From NCBI GenBank assembly GCA_001566295.1, contig KQ964253.1, positions 868,001 to 932,000 on the forward strand: 64,000 nt of DNA. Reading direction: 5' to 3'. The notes beneath the pieces were generated by a model. It did not search any database and was not told the DNA's origin. It worked only from the letters and a program-made list of their open reading frames with translations. Source of the stretch: Microdochium bolleyi (taxonomy: Eukaryota; Ascomycota; Sordariomycetes; Xylariales; Microdochiaceae). Made by a program: the position numbers and the translations under genes. How positions within the stretch are numbered: the stretch's first letter is position 1; every line of letters starts with the position of its first letter. Below, in pieces: positions 21,186-32,706 of the stretch.

Positions 21186-24100
21186 GTTCTCTTGTTGTCC
21201 GATGTGTGTGCTGCCCGTCCGTGTTGCACAGAGTTTTATGGAAAGAAGGGTGGTCCGTTGAGGCTCAAGAACCGGGGGATCGATCATATATACCGGTGGC
21301 AATGTACGCGCAGGCAAGGTTCGTGGTTGCTCAAGTGGTGAGAAAGTAGCGCCGCATAGGGCTGACAGGATGAGGTTGGCTGGAGGTGTGTGCCGCACTC
21401 TGGATGTCCCCATCCGAAGGCGGGCCCCTTGATCAAGGTCCATCCAGGTCTTGCCTGGCAGCATCCAGCACGTCACATCATACAACTTCTCCGAATAATG
21501 TGCTCTACTCTCTTGCCATCAAATATCAATCAACACGGCTCAAAAGTCATGTAGGCTCCTTTCATCCCAAGCGCCTATAACTTAGCATCTGTCTAAGTGG
21601 TACCATCACCCGTGCCTATGCCGCACCTCAAGCTGACAGCCCAGTCGGCATTGCCCTGCGCGACAGAGAGAAAGGTCCGCTCAATCATATTGTATTTTCT
21701 TCTCTTCAGGCTTCTGGCAGCGGAGTGACTTGTCTCAGCTCTTAGATATATTGTTGCGGGTACCCAGACGCCATGGCCTTCCGCAACCCACAGGTCTCAG
21801 ATACCAACAGAGGCAGCATCGCTGCACATTGCCAATTTCGCTGCGGATTGATAAAGGTGTAGCTTAAACACCGCATCGTAGAAGACGGTCAGAGCATTGA
21901 CCGAGTAAAGTCTCAGCCAGAAATCCTCACAATATGTGGTAGCCACAGAAGACCGAGTTGATAGCCAAGGTATCCACGCCACGAAGCTCGTCCCAGAGCC
22001 CAGCTTAACTCAGTTTAGGCTATGTGACTCCTTGCTGGGTGGCTTCATGAGCAACTACCTGCCGCCAGGAGAATTCATATAGTCGTCCGTGAAGTGGTTG
22101 CGGACCTTCGTGTCTGTCAACAAGGACGTCGAAGCTCTGCCTCGAGCCATGTGTGCGCTACAGTCGGTTGGGCAGGTCGTGCTCAATATCGAGACGACCT
22201 CGCCGGCCAGGGCCGCGTCAATAAGGGCCTGCAAATTTACACTTCTCCGTCGAGCCAGCTTCGTGCGGAGAACCCGAACCCGGGGCAAATGCAGTTTTTC
22301 ACCAAAACCATAATCCTTGGGGATGAAAGCAACAAAGGGTGAATATGCCACAATAATGCGAACAACCACAGCGCTGCGTCTTCTCAGATCCGTTTACAAG
22401 TCACAGAACCGCCTCCCAGACAGATAATCCTATCCGTCTGAGCCATCTTCGTGAGTAGGAATGTTGAGTAGTTGGGGAATTTCTCAGATCGGTCGAATTA
22501 CTGATGACACTTGGTATGTCGTCCAATGTTTGAAGAACCAAAGAAGCGTGGATCAAGACTCTCCATTCTCATAGATGTCTCTCATTTGAAGGTCAGTCAA
22601 AGAATAGTTGGCAGATTTCATGGGTCCTGGCCTACAGGTCAGGAAACCCTCACAGGACCCCGGTGAGCTCAGGGATCCATACAACCACAGTCACAAATAT
22701 ACTGATCTTCTGGGACCGAGACTGCTCATGACGAGGTTTCGCCAACAACCAACCTCATGCATCGAAGGAGTAGATCCAGCACCATGAACCGGCAGTGAAG
22801 ATGACGCACTCTGTCACAAGCGAGCAGTCGCCCGACCACGCCGAGCTTCGTCACCGATACCCCAGTCGGCTTCCTCGCGGAAGTCTGGTCACATACTAAG
22901 ATTTCCTCGTCGTGGGCTTGACAGTCTTTTCCTTGGAACCAGCTAGACAACCCTGCGCTGACTGCCACAACCACACAGCCGCGTCCCCCCAGACGCTCTA
23001 CGCCGCCGCCTTCGGACAAAACTGATGGCCCAGTGACGTCGACGCCATCCCACACGATGTGCAACCACGGCTGCGCCAACACGACCGATCGGAACGATAT
23101 CATCAACATTCTGCAGAGCATGCCTGCCCAATCGAGATGGGTAATGACTTGCATCCTTGGACGCAGGCAAGGGGCCAGTCCGGGTGGGAGACTGTCAAGG
23201 AGGCGATCACTGAGATGCAGCCAGGAGAGATCCAAGCTCTCGAGGATCCGCCCGCTGCGGGACGGACGCCTTTGTCGACGCCGGCCGTAGACTCGGCCTC
23301 GGCCCCGGCCCCGCCCGGCACTCCGCCCGGCGCCAGTGTGGCTCGGGGCTGCCCCGGGGGCAAGAGCAAGCAAAACCCGGGGGCGTGTGAGTGATTACAC
23401 TGCCACATTCGAAGTCACAATCTGCGGGGGCGTCCGTATGTACAGGGTGATGCAGGATGGCAATCGACAAAATCATGCTCCCAAGATTCAGGACTATGGC
23501 TGCGGTGGCGTATTGATCAGAGCCAAGTGGGAAGAGGTGCGGCGGCGCAGTGTGGAGAGGAGGGGTCTGTACGGCTCGCGCGCAGTACTTCAAGCGCGCC
23601 CAAGTCTATACGTGCAATGGCTCCTCTGGGGAGTGATGTCATGATGCACCCTTGAAAAGGTGCACACGTCACCACACGATTCGATAACGATAGTCTCTTA
23701 CTGTCCGCAAAGTGTCGCGCTGAGGAGCAATGATGCTGGCAATGCCCCTTCTCAGCTGGCCGCCGCTCGCCGTCAAACCGGGGACCAGAAGTTGCCGAGG
23801 CTCCGGCGCTAAGAACGACCAGGCATGCTCTCATTGGCCGGCAGGCACACCGGAGCCGCTGTGATTGGCTGCTCCCGTGTATCAATGTGACAGGGAATCG
23901 TGGGTGTCATCGCCGAGATCCGTGAATGGATGGTAGTATGGTTGGATGGAGGCTTGCTTGCTTGCTTGCTCGCGTGCTGGGTAGATACTACATATGCTGG
24001 TCAGGCCGTCGAGGCCCCGAGTATGAATGTCGCACGCAGGCGGGCGGGCACACGGTCTCCATCGCCTCCGCTCGCGCCACCCATCGCAGCAACAAGCAAA

Positions 24101-24332
24101 CAGGCAAAGCCGCAACCAATATCTCGGAGGTCTAAGCCACCCGCCTGGGGGGTTGTCGGAAGACTCGGCCTTTAACCACCCCTTTCTCTCCAGATAGTCG
24201 AGCAGGACTTATTGTTACCTGGCCTCCGAACAAAACTCGCCAGCTGTTGCCGCCCGCGTGCTTTCTCAACCCCTGGCAGTGCTAGAACGGAGGCCTGGCA
24301 GCAACAACCTACATCGACGACACAACCAGACC
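21186..24332. other. 3.1 kb gene-poor region
   Basis: The left part holds the SDR promoter. No intact gene was recognised. At 22950-23394 (plus) there are protein-like segments in two frames (for example CNHGCANTTDRNDIINILQ and SGWETVKEAITEMQPGEIQ) without a convincing gene model. A (GCTT)n run lies near 23951-23970, and the right edge is the promoter of the oxidoreductase gene. Confidence 0.45.
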
Positions 24333-26155
24333 ATGACCGGGCTTCTCCAGATCGTCGCGCTGCCCCTTGCAGCCCTCGCGCTGGCTTCGGTGCTGTATCT
24401 CTGGCGCAACAACACGCTCCTGCTCCGCACCCCCGACGCGGCGCGCAAGCTCGCCGGGCCCCGGTGGACCCCCGAGCTCCTGCGCGACACGTGCGCTCGC
24501 CTGGAGCGCGCGCCGCTGGACTTGTGCGATCCGGGCAAGCTCCCGCCGAGACTGGAGAGGCGGTACATTGTCACTGGCGGGTCTGGTGAGTTTGAGTTTT
24601 ATTCCCTTTCTTCTCGCTCGGCCGGCGTAGTGCGTGGAAGCTTGGGTTCGGATGGACAAGGGGCGGGACCGTGGTGCAGCGGAGATGTCCTGCGATGGCT
24701 GGCTGTTTCCGTGCACTCTTGAAAGTCTATTGTCGCTGACCTGGACCGCGGTGGCCTGCATCCTACTAACGCCCTGAACCAGGTCTCGTGGGCGGCTACA
24801 TCGTTCTGCAGCTCCTTGCGCGCGGCACGCCCCCGGAGGCGATCCGGATCCTTGACATCCGCCGCCCGGAGCGGAGCGACCTTCTCGCCGGGAGCAGCAA
24901 GTCCGGCGCCTCGCTGGTCGGCTTCGTGCAAACGGACATCACCTCCCCTGTTTCAGTCGAGGCGGCGTTCTCCCAGCCCTGGGCCGACGACCGCGTCGCC
25001 AGTCTGCCGCTCACCGTGTTCCACACGGCCGCCGTGATCCTCGCCTCGGAGCGCAGCGAGCGCGAGTACTGGTTCCCCGAGGCCGTGAATGTCACTGGTA
25101 CGAGACACCTGCTCGCCGCGGCGCGCAAGCACGGCGCAAGCATCTTCAGCTACACGTCCTCGGCATCAATATCCATCAAGCCTGTGCAGCCGCTCGTCGC
25201 GCCGTGGGCGACGGAACCCCGCAACTTCTTCCAGCTTCAGGATGTCAGGGACTTTGACGAGCCGCTGAGGGATCGCACGGGTTACTTTGCGAACTACCCG
25301 GCCTCCAAGGCGGTCGCTGAGCGGCTGGTGTGTGACGAGAATGAGGACTCGTTCCGCACGGGGAGCATACGGCCTGCAAATGGTGTGTATGGACTCCCGG
25401 CTGACAACATGGTCGGTGGCAACCTGGCCAAGGATGTTGTCGAGACGTAAGTTTGTCCTCTGTTGCTTCTCTGCAGCCGACTCACCAGGGTCGGAAAGTT
25501 TGAAACTCGAGCTGCCCAGACTAACATTCCGAGCTGCACGTGCAGATGGGTCCCGCATATGGTCCAGAATTTCGTTCATGGTGCGAACGTTGCCGTCGCT
25601 CATCTGCACCACGAGGCCGTGCTTGCAAAAACGGCACCTGAGAGCCGACGCTACTCTGGCCGCCCGTACATAGCCACAGACCCAAATCCGCCCATCATGA
25701 ACTGTGACTTATATCTGGCCATGCAGACGCTACTGTGCCGACCTTGGCGCACACGGATACTCCCACCAGTAGTCCCCCTGCTTCTTGCGCACGGCGTAGA
25801 GCTGTGGACCGACCTGCCGCACAAGTACCCGATCCTGAAAAGGATTATGCCACCCATCACCGGCGAAATGAGGCACCTCAAACCAGGCATCTTCTCAATC
25901 ACAACGCACCTAGTCGCTGTGGATGAGGACACAAGGAGGCCTGTACTCGAAGGAGGACTGGGATACAAAGGCGTGGTCACAAGCCTCGACGGCATCGTCA
26001 ATCAGATCCTCGAGTGGAATCGCGAGGTCGCTGCTCGGGGTGTGGACCAGAAGATCACATACACGACATCATTGTCGTTTGGCGAGAGGCTGCAGAAGAC
26101 GGGCCTCAGCGTTGTCGAGGCAGTCGCGCAGCCGCTGTCGACTAAAACGAAGTGA
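24333..26155 (+). CDS. 3-beta-HSD / NAD-dependent epimerase family oxidoreductase (Erg26-like)
   Basis: Three exons, join(24333..24585, 24783..25446, 25546..26155), give 508 aa; both introns keep frame. The protein starts with a membrane anchor (LPLAALALASVLYLW). Then comes an extended-SDR Rossmann fold with TGGSGLVGG at residues 81-89. A serine near 210 (SYTSSAS) and the catalytic Tyr256/Lys260 in YPASK complete the active site. The pattern resembles the 3Beta_HSD family, which includes sterol-4-alpha-carboxylate 3-dehydrogenase (Erg26). The anchored form and the length (Erg26 is usually about 350-370 aa) suggest a divergent paralogue rather than the core ergosterol enzyme. The start at 24333 was preferred over the in-frame ATG at 24258 because the anchor follows directly. 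Confidence 0.85.
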
Positions 26156-28839
26156 TGTTAGTCAGTCTGAGCATGTAGCCCCTGGCCGCTTTTTGTCGGC
26201 ATTACCACTCAATCGCATGTGAGATTCCTTGTGTTCAGGCAGGTGTAGCCCAACGTCTTCTGACACGCCGTGATGGAGCCACGGGAATAGCGACGAGCAT
26301 GATGTCTGTCTTCTCATTCCCATGAACTTCATAGTCTGATAGGCTTTGATAACAGACGCTCTGTCGCCCGCAAGCCATTGGCGGAAGTCTCCAATCTGTC
26401 TTCGACGCAAGCACGGTCCTAACGCTTCCTGCGACCGTCCTTGCGTGGTAGACAGACTGCAGATACTTGATGCGAGGTTCCCAAAGCGGTAGAAAAGGTG
26501 CATGTCCTCGTCTCTCGCCAATGCAGGCCTTGGAAAGAGTGACTATGCAAGACCGCCAACCAAGAACATTTCCCGCCAGCCAACCAGCTCCAATCCCTGG
26601 GAAGTCACATCTTCATAGCCGAATGATGGTTCGTCGCCATCTCATCAGAGGCACCACAGTCCTACCCTTTCGAATCTGAGTGGCATGGGCGCCTCAAAGT
26701 ATTCTGTCGAGTTCGGCCGAGAACCAACCCAGGCGGCTGTCGAGGACTTCAGCCGGTATCACCATCAAAGGCCGCAACCCCTCAGTATGCCTGCACATGG
26801 TTGATGTGGTGGCACTGCGGGTAAGAAAGAGCTGCCGTTTTGAGCGTGGCTGCAGGTAGTTGGAAGCAGTGCCAGGATACGCAGACGACACCCCTGTTCG
26901 GAGCTTGTTGGGAAGTGGACGCCTGTGCCAGAGCGGCCACCAGCTATTTCCCTTGAGGGACACCAAGATTCATTCATGAGAGAGCAGGACAGTCAGCGTC
27001 ATCGTGTCGTGCTGCGTACCTCTGGCCATGACTACTCTTCCAGAACAATTCTTTGGTGGAAGCATAAACCTTAATGGTATCGCCAGTCACTTGACGGAGT
27101 ACGGCGAGCGGATGTGCTGTGCTCCCCACCAGATTGCACGATCGACGGCCAAGCTGAGCACAGATAGATACTGGCGATCCGAGTCGAATGATCCACGCAG
27201 TAGAGCGCAGGCTAGCGTTAGGCGTCGACTAGGCCGTGCCATATGGGTCTGCGGCACCGGACCATCACAACTAGCGCCTGGAGTGAGATTGAGCGGTGCT
27301 GGTCTCGCTGGTCTCTGGGCAGAACGACTCGGATTCGGGGACATCTGGACGGAATGGGGAAAAGAAGAGTCGGCAGCCGTCTCTGAAGTGCCGTCCTCGA
27401 CTCGCTGGACCGGCTCTCGTTGGTGCTTTGAGAACGGGAGCGGGGATTGGGGGACATGGCCTGGGTGCTGGACGCTGCGGGTTGAGTGGTGGTTGGGAGC
27501 ATTGCTGGACTCTGGAGTTGCCACTGCGAGGCATCCCGGCCGCAGTGGGCCCCCATGCGATGCTATGCTCGCCATGCTCGCCATGCTCGCCATGCTCGCC
27601 ATGGGTGGATTGAATTTTCTGCCCCTCGCACTTCCCCTGCATACGAGCCCCACTGCCATGCTCTGGACCAGGTTTTGGCGGCGGGCATCCATGACCCTCG
27701 GGGATGCATCCTGGTGCTGGACCGGGGAAGGAGCGCCCGAAGAACAACGCTGCAGCAGGCGAGCGCCAGACTCTGCCACCCAGTCTCTGTGAGCACTGCA
27801 CTTTGGCCGAGCCGATCGGAAAGCCAAGCGATGGATTGCCCCTCGACAGATGACAACACCGTGGACCGACTCGCCCACCGGACCGGGAGGTCACCAGATC
27901 GGGCCATGCCTCCCTACCGGCGGTTCCTGCCCACGTGTCGCTGCGCGTGGCGCGACGTCGTGGTCAGGTCCGCCAGGTCGCCAGCCCGGGCTAGCGATGC
28001 TGGACACGACGCCCCAGCCTCCAGAGTCCAGCTCGTGGCGCCATCGCGAAACCCCGGCGCGCGCGACGCCCAGCGCGGCCTAGAGCCACCGGCGCATGGC
28101 TGTCAGGGGTCAGGCTGTGGGTGCTGGGTGGTGTGGTGGTGTGGTGTGCCATGGCCCATGGCTCATGGGCAGGCCGTTGGCGACGGTGGCTGCTCTGAAG
28201 AAGACGAGTGAGCGGAATATGCACCCCTGAAGGGCCTCTCCTCTCCACCCACACTTGCCCCTTTCAGAGCCGGGGCAGGGGCCGCACCGACCGCGATGGC
28301 CCTGGCCCCTGCCGCGTCGCAACCGGCTGCATCTTGCTGTCCAGGTTGTCCCTCGAGGTGTCGCCTCTTCTCTCCTCCGCCGACGCTCTTATCTTCATCA
28401 AGCTGCGCACCACGCTCCTTTCCCGTCCTTCTCTACCACTTTTCCCGCCTGATACGACACTGCAGGCCTGCTTTGTCCATCTCTACCTCTACCCGGCTTG
28501 CTCAACCCCGAAAGCGTTGCTCTTGGCCGTTTCGTTCCTTCCTCCACACCGTTGCTACTAGCGAACCTTGTTGGCTTGCCATCCACTGTAGCCAGTCTCG
28601 ACAATCACTGCTCGTCAGTTGTCGATATAAGACAACATCGGACTTCGCTCCCGCCCAAAGCCCAACGTGCCGGCTATCTTTGCGCGCTGTCTAAGACACT
28701 CAACGCCCCTTTTTGCGACTACCCCTGCCCAGCACCCGCCTCACGCGTCACCGGGGAGCCAGCATCGTATATCTGCCTGCAGTCGCCAAGAACGCTACAG
28801 GCCCCAATTTCCAAAAGCACAACGTCTCGAATCGTCACC
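26156..28839. other. 2.7 kb gene-poor region with a long pyrimidine-rich leader
   Basis: Large overlapping open frames on both strands between 27000 and 28250 look like GC-driven shadows. A 9-bp tandem repeat is at 27565-27600. From about 28240 to 28839 the sequence is CT-rich and probably forms promoter and 5' leader for the small gene at 28840. A short protein-like frame on the minus strand (26162-26521) is discussed in the findings. Confidence 0.45.
27565..27600. repeat. 9-bp tandem repeat (ATGCTCGCC)x4
   Basis: Four perfect copies of ATGCTCGCC lie in tandem. On the minus strand they read as repeated Met-Ala-Ser. The repeat sits in a gene-poor region. Confidence 0.85.
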
Positions 28840-29220
28840 ATGCCGAGCCTTATGCAGAAGCTTCAGGCCAAGCTCGAGCTCTTCCGCCTCGAGCAGCGCT
28901 ACACCCGCAATCGCCACCGCCGCTCAACTTTCCAGAGCAATGCCGTCTACGTCGATGGCGAGTATGTCTACCAGACGCCCAACTCGACAGGCTCGAGCAA
29001 CAGCTCTTCTTCCACTCCCCCCATCCAGGAGTACGAGTCCGACAGGCGCCGCAATAGCGTTGAGGAGCACGGCTCGCCCGCCCACCAGGAGGAGATCACG
29101 CCCGCGCAGCGCAAGCGCCTCAACCGCTTCTCGTCCATGCCCGGCTTCGGTACATCGACAAAAGTCACATCACGAGGCGATTTCCGACCAAACACTGTTG
29201 ACGTGCGGGAAGTTCGGTAA
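28840..29220 (+). CDS. Small basic protein of unknown function
   Basis: An ATG-initiated frame of 126 aa in good context (GTCACCATGC) after a long CT-rich leader. I do not recognise the family. The N-terminus is a charged amphipathic helix (MQKLQAKLELFRLEQRYTR). Then come a tyrosine-containing segment (AVYVDGEYVYQTPN) and a Ser/Thr/Asn-rich stretch. Near the C-terminus, a conserved-looking patch, KRLNRFSSMPGFG, could be a phosphorylation or 14-3-3 type motif. It has no signal peptide or membrane segment. Codon use looks coding (GC-rich third positions). The same frame is open upstream to 28498 without a better ATG. An intron in the leader is possible. Confidence 0.65.
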   Translation: MPSLMQKLQAKLELFRLEQRYTRNRHRRSTFQSNAVYVDGEYVYQTPNSTGSSNSSSSTPPIQEYESDRRRNSVEEHGSPAHQEEITPAQRKRLNRFSSMPGFGTSTKVTSRGDFRPNTVDVREVR

Positions 29221-30729
29221 ATGACGAATATCATTATTCCACCCGTCCCCAAAAAGGGCTTGGCGCACCCGAATCGCAGCCGCGACTCTAGCCAACACTA
29301 CACCACAACCGTCTCACGACACGCTCCATGAGATGACATGCAGCACTTCAGGGACCTCAGCTCAGAGCGGTCCTCGGAAAACGGATACCCGGAAATCCGC
29401 CGTTGGCCAGACAGCTCTGTTCCATAAAAGAACGTCGGTCTATTCCGACCCATCCAGGCTAAACCTAGGCTATTTTCTACTACCCCTTCGCTCTACCGCA
29501 ACGTCTCCTTCGCAATGGCCTTATACCACGATTACGAGCAGCCTCAGCAGTTGCGGAAGCTACGACGTATCAGGACGACGAGGACCAGACGTTTGTATTG
29601 TCCATAATTTTCCAGAAACTTGGCGAGCAGGCCGCCTTCAGCGTGGTGGACCTGCGTCCAGCTTCTGTAGATACGCTTCACTTGTATATATCCCTAACGA
29701 ATGTAACGACGCAAAGTTCAATGCAAACTACTCTCCTCTTTGTGACTTGTCGAGTCCAGGTTGTTATGATCCCTGATAACAAAGCGCTATTGAGCTGTAT
29801 TCGTATTCCTGGAAACCGCTCCACGCGATCAATTGGCCGTGCAGACGTCTTGGACTCCCCCCGAAACCGTTTAGCGGAACAAGCGAGCAAGCAAAAGGAA
29901 CGACCAAGATGCATGAACACACTCCCGGCGTGCGGTGGGTACTTACGCAGATCAGACAAGGATACTTACTGCTGACCCGGCCGGCCACGGCTTCCAGAAG
30001 CCTCTCCGACATGTTCCTTCAATGCTCTCTCTCTCTGTCGCTTTCCCCCCTCTCCACGATCTGCGACGGGAGCCGGTCCCCGGTTTCACGCCAGTTCCCT
30101 TCCCGACAGAAGCCTCAAGCTGTTGTCATGTCATGCGCTGCTGCCGGCCTGTAATTGTGACAAGCAGTTTTTGTGCATCGTGGCGCAGCAGGTTCTGTTA
30201 CGATTGTGTATCCGTGTGAGCTTTATGTAAGACTATGTGGTTTGGAGGGGGCTCCCTCGGTTGCATGCATGAAGATCAAGACAGACGGCAATGTAACATA
30301 CTCAAGGTACGCACTCTAGCAGGTTAGCCGAATCTAAGCATCCGGTATTCGGTACAGTCGTAATGAAACGCTATCTCTTGATCAATTGTGTACGTGTGCT
30401 TGGGGAAGGGGCAGAGAAACGGCCGGTCCCTGTTCCGGCATAGGCATCAGGATGAGTATTCTGTGCTAGCTCTTGCTCGTGTGGTGAAGTCGGAAGGTTT
30501 CTGGTTTTTGCTTGACTGAACAGATTCGCAGTTCCTCCGCTACGCTACGGGATCGGCGTGTGTTATGGAAAAACGAGATCGAGCAACGGTAACAACTACC
30601 AATCATACAATTATCTATTAAAGTACCTTAGCTCAGCAACACCATGCAAATAAACATACACACCGCGCACACAAGAAGCCGTCGAGAGACTTCCGCCGTA
30701 ATGAACCTATCATTATACACAAGGACTCA
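29221..30729. other. 1.5 kb intergenic region
   Basis: This is the space between two convergent genes (the small protein and the P450) and contains their 3' flanks. No coding frame or repeat was recognised. Confidence 0.5.
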
Positions 30730-32706
30730 TTAATCGCGACCACGACGCCGCCGGACCCGGACCTTTTCCGTCAGTGGGGGCGCCATGTGGCCGAAGAACC
30801 ACTTGTTCTCGGGCCTCTTGACGGCCACGACGACGTCTCCCGCCGCCGCCGCCGCCGGTGCGATGTCGTAGTGCAGCGCAATGTGGGAAAGCGCGATCTT
30901 GAGCTGGTTCGCGGCGAAGAAGCGGCCCGGGCACGCGTGGCTGCCGTGGCTGAAGCCCATGAACTTGTCGCTCGTCCTGACGAGGTCCTGCGCGCCGGAG
31001 CTACTGCTGCTGCTCTTCGCCTGGCCCGGGCTGTTGTCGGTCTTGGTCGGTGCCTGCTCGTGTCTGCTGGTGCTATCATTGTTGTTGCTGTTGCTGTTTG
31101 TTGCCGATGACTCAGGCGTAGTGGTGGCGACGACGCTGGGTGCGAAGCGGAAAGGCCTGTAGGTGTTGGCGGCCTCGTAGTTGTCCTCGTCCCGGTGCAC
31201 GCTGTAGCCCGAGATGCCGACCTTTGTGCCGCGCGGGAGGTGCGAGCCGTCGGGGAGGTCGACGCCGCCCGGAGCGACGACCATCTTCATGACGCCGCGC
31301 TGGATGAAGCCGTTGAGTCGCATGCTCTCCTTGATGGCCGAGTCGACGCGCCGCATCTTGGCGAGCGTGGCTCTCGTCCATGTAGCAGGGCGCACAAGAT
31401 CTCCCTCGGGCGAGATGGTAGCAGCCTGCAGGACGTCCTCGCGGAGGTCCGCCATGATGGAGTCGCGCTCGGGCGACGAGACGATGTCAAAGATGACGTT
31501 GGTCAGGGTAATGACGGAGGACTGGATCGCGGCGAAGCAGAGGACCGCGAAGCGGGAGGTGATGACGTGCTCGTCGAGTTCCAGGCGGTTGATGACGGGC
31601 TTGGACACCGCGTGGTTAATAGCCCACTGGAGGTAGTCGTTCTGAGGAGGTTGTCTCGTGATCAGCAATTGACCAGGAGGGATAGGCCGGATCAAGGTGG
31701 AGGGAAACTCACGGGCGCTTTCATGTCCGACACTGGCAGCTCGTTCTTCTGGAGGCTGCGGAGCCGAGATTTCAGGATGGGGAGTATGATTCTGCGGCAG
31801 CGAAGATATTGGATGTAGTCGTACGCCGTGAAGAAGGGTGCAACGAAACTACATGCCATCAGTTATATGCCCAAGCACAGCTCAGCTCGAACCAGAAATG
31901 GCCAAGAAACTTACGGCTTGAGAACTGCCGGAAACATGCTGATGGCCGCAGCGGGGATCGCCACTTTGCGGTTGAAAGACTGGCAGGCCTTGATAAGCGC
32001 CGGGTTGCGGCACAGGTCCTCGCCAATAAACACCCGCAGGGACAGCCGCGTGATAGTGTCCAGCAGCGTGTCGTACATGCCGACCTCGACCCAGTCCCCC
32101 TCTGCCTTGCCCCAGTTGTCTGCCAGGCTCTGCTCCATCTCTTGCACGATCCCTGGGATGAAGTTTGCAAGCTTCCTGGTGAGCTCCTGCTGGATCACCT
32201 CGGGGTGGACAGGATCCTCGACCATGGTCGCGTGGGCGAAGACGAACTCGGCCTGGAGGAACTGCCGGTTGACCTGGTCCTGGCTCAGGACGCTGTCAGG
32301 TTGACTGAGCAGCCATGCCATCTGTGAGGGCGGCAGGATCACCTCGGGCCCATTGAGATAGTACGGCAGGACATATGTTTGGTCTCGCTTAGAATACTAC
32401 CCCGTTACCGCCAAGTTAGCACCGGTATAGTACAAATGGTGAAGCCTGGCAGCCACGAACCTCGTTGTAGCCTTCGTTGAGAAGGTCTTTCAAGCGGAAG
32501 AAACTCGAAAGATTGGCCCGGGCACGTGAGAGTGGCCCGCGTTGATGTTTTGTTCCCACCCATGGGAGAGTGCTTGGGAGATCATGAGTCGTGAACAACC
32601 GCCTGATGAGATTTGCAACGAAACAGAACCAGGCAGTTATCAATGTGAACGATAAAAGCCAGCAGAGAGGCTCAACAGCGTACAGAGAAGCCATGATTGC
32701 AGTCAT
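30730..32706 (-). CDS. Cytochrome P450 monooxygenase (kaurene-oxidase-like class)
   Basis: Four exons, complement(join(30730..31641, 31713..31848, 31915..32396, 32461..32706)), give 591 aa, with every junction in frame. An N-terminal ER anchor (ASLYAVEPLCWLLSFTLITAW) is followed by a Pro-containing hinge. The I-helix reads FAAIQSS instead of the usual AGxDT, as in fungal ent-kaurene-oxidase-type P450s (often AAIHTT). ExxR is ESMR at about 393-396. The heme motif FSHGSHACPGRFF places Cys near 525. A Ser/Asn/Thr/Gln-rich insertion of about 45 residues (around 460-507) lies between the PxRF region (YRPFRF) and the heme loop. The substrate is unknown and no terpene cyclase or PKS is nearby. The start at 32706 is the first ATG before the anchor; 32694 is an alternative. 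Confidence 0.9.

Noticed and set aside
22055..22369. Minus-strand peptide NLQALIDAALAGEV resembling GAR formyltransferase
   Set aside because: Only a short stretch matches the family pattern; nothing before or after it continues the domain in any frame.
27004..27894. Large overlapping frames on both strands
   Set aside because: Several frames are open at once, without domain signs, splice support or typical codon use. They include a tandem repeat.
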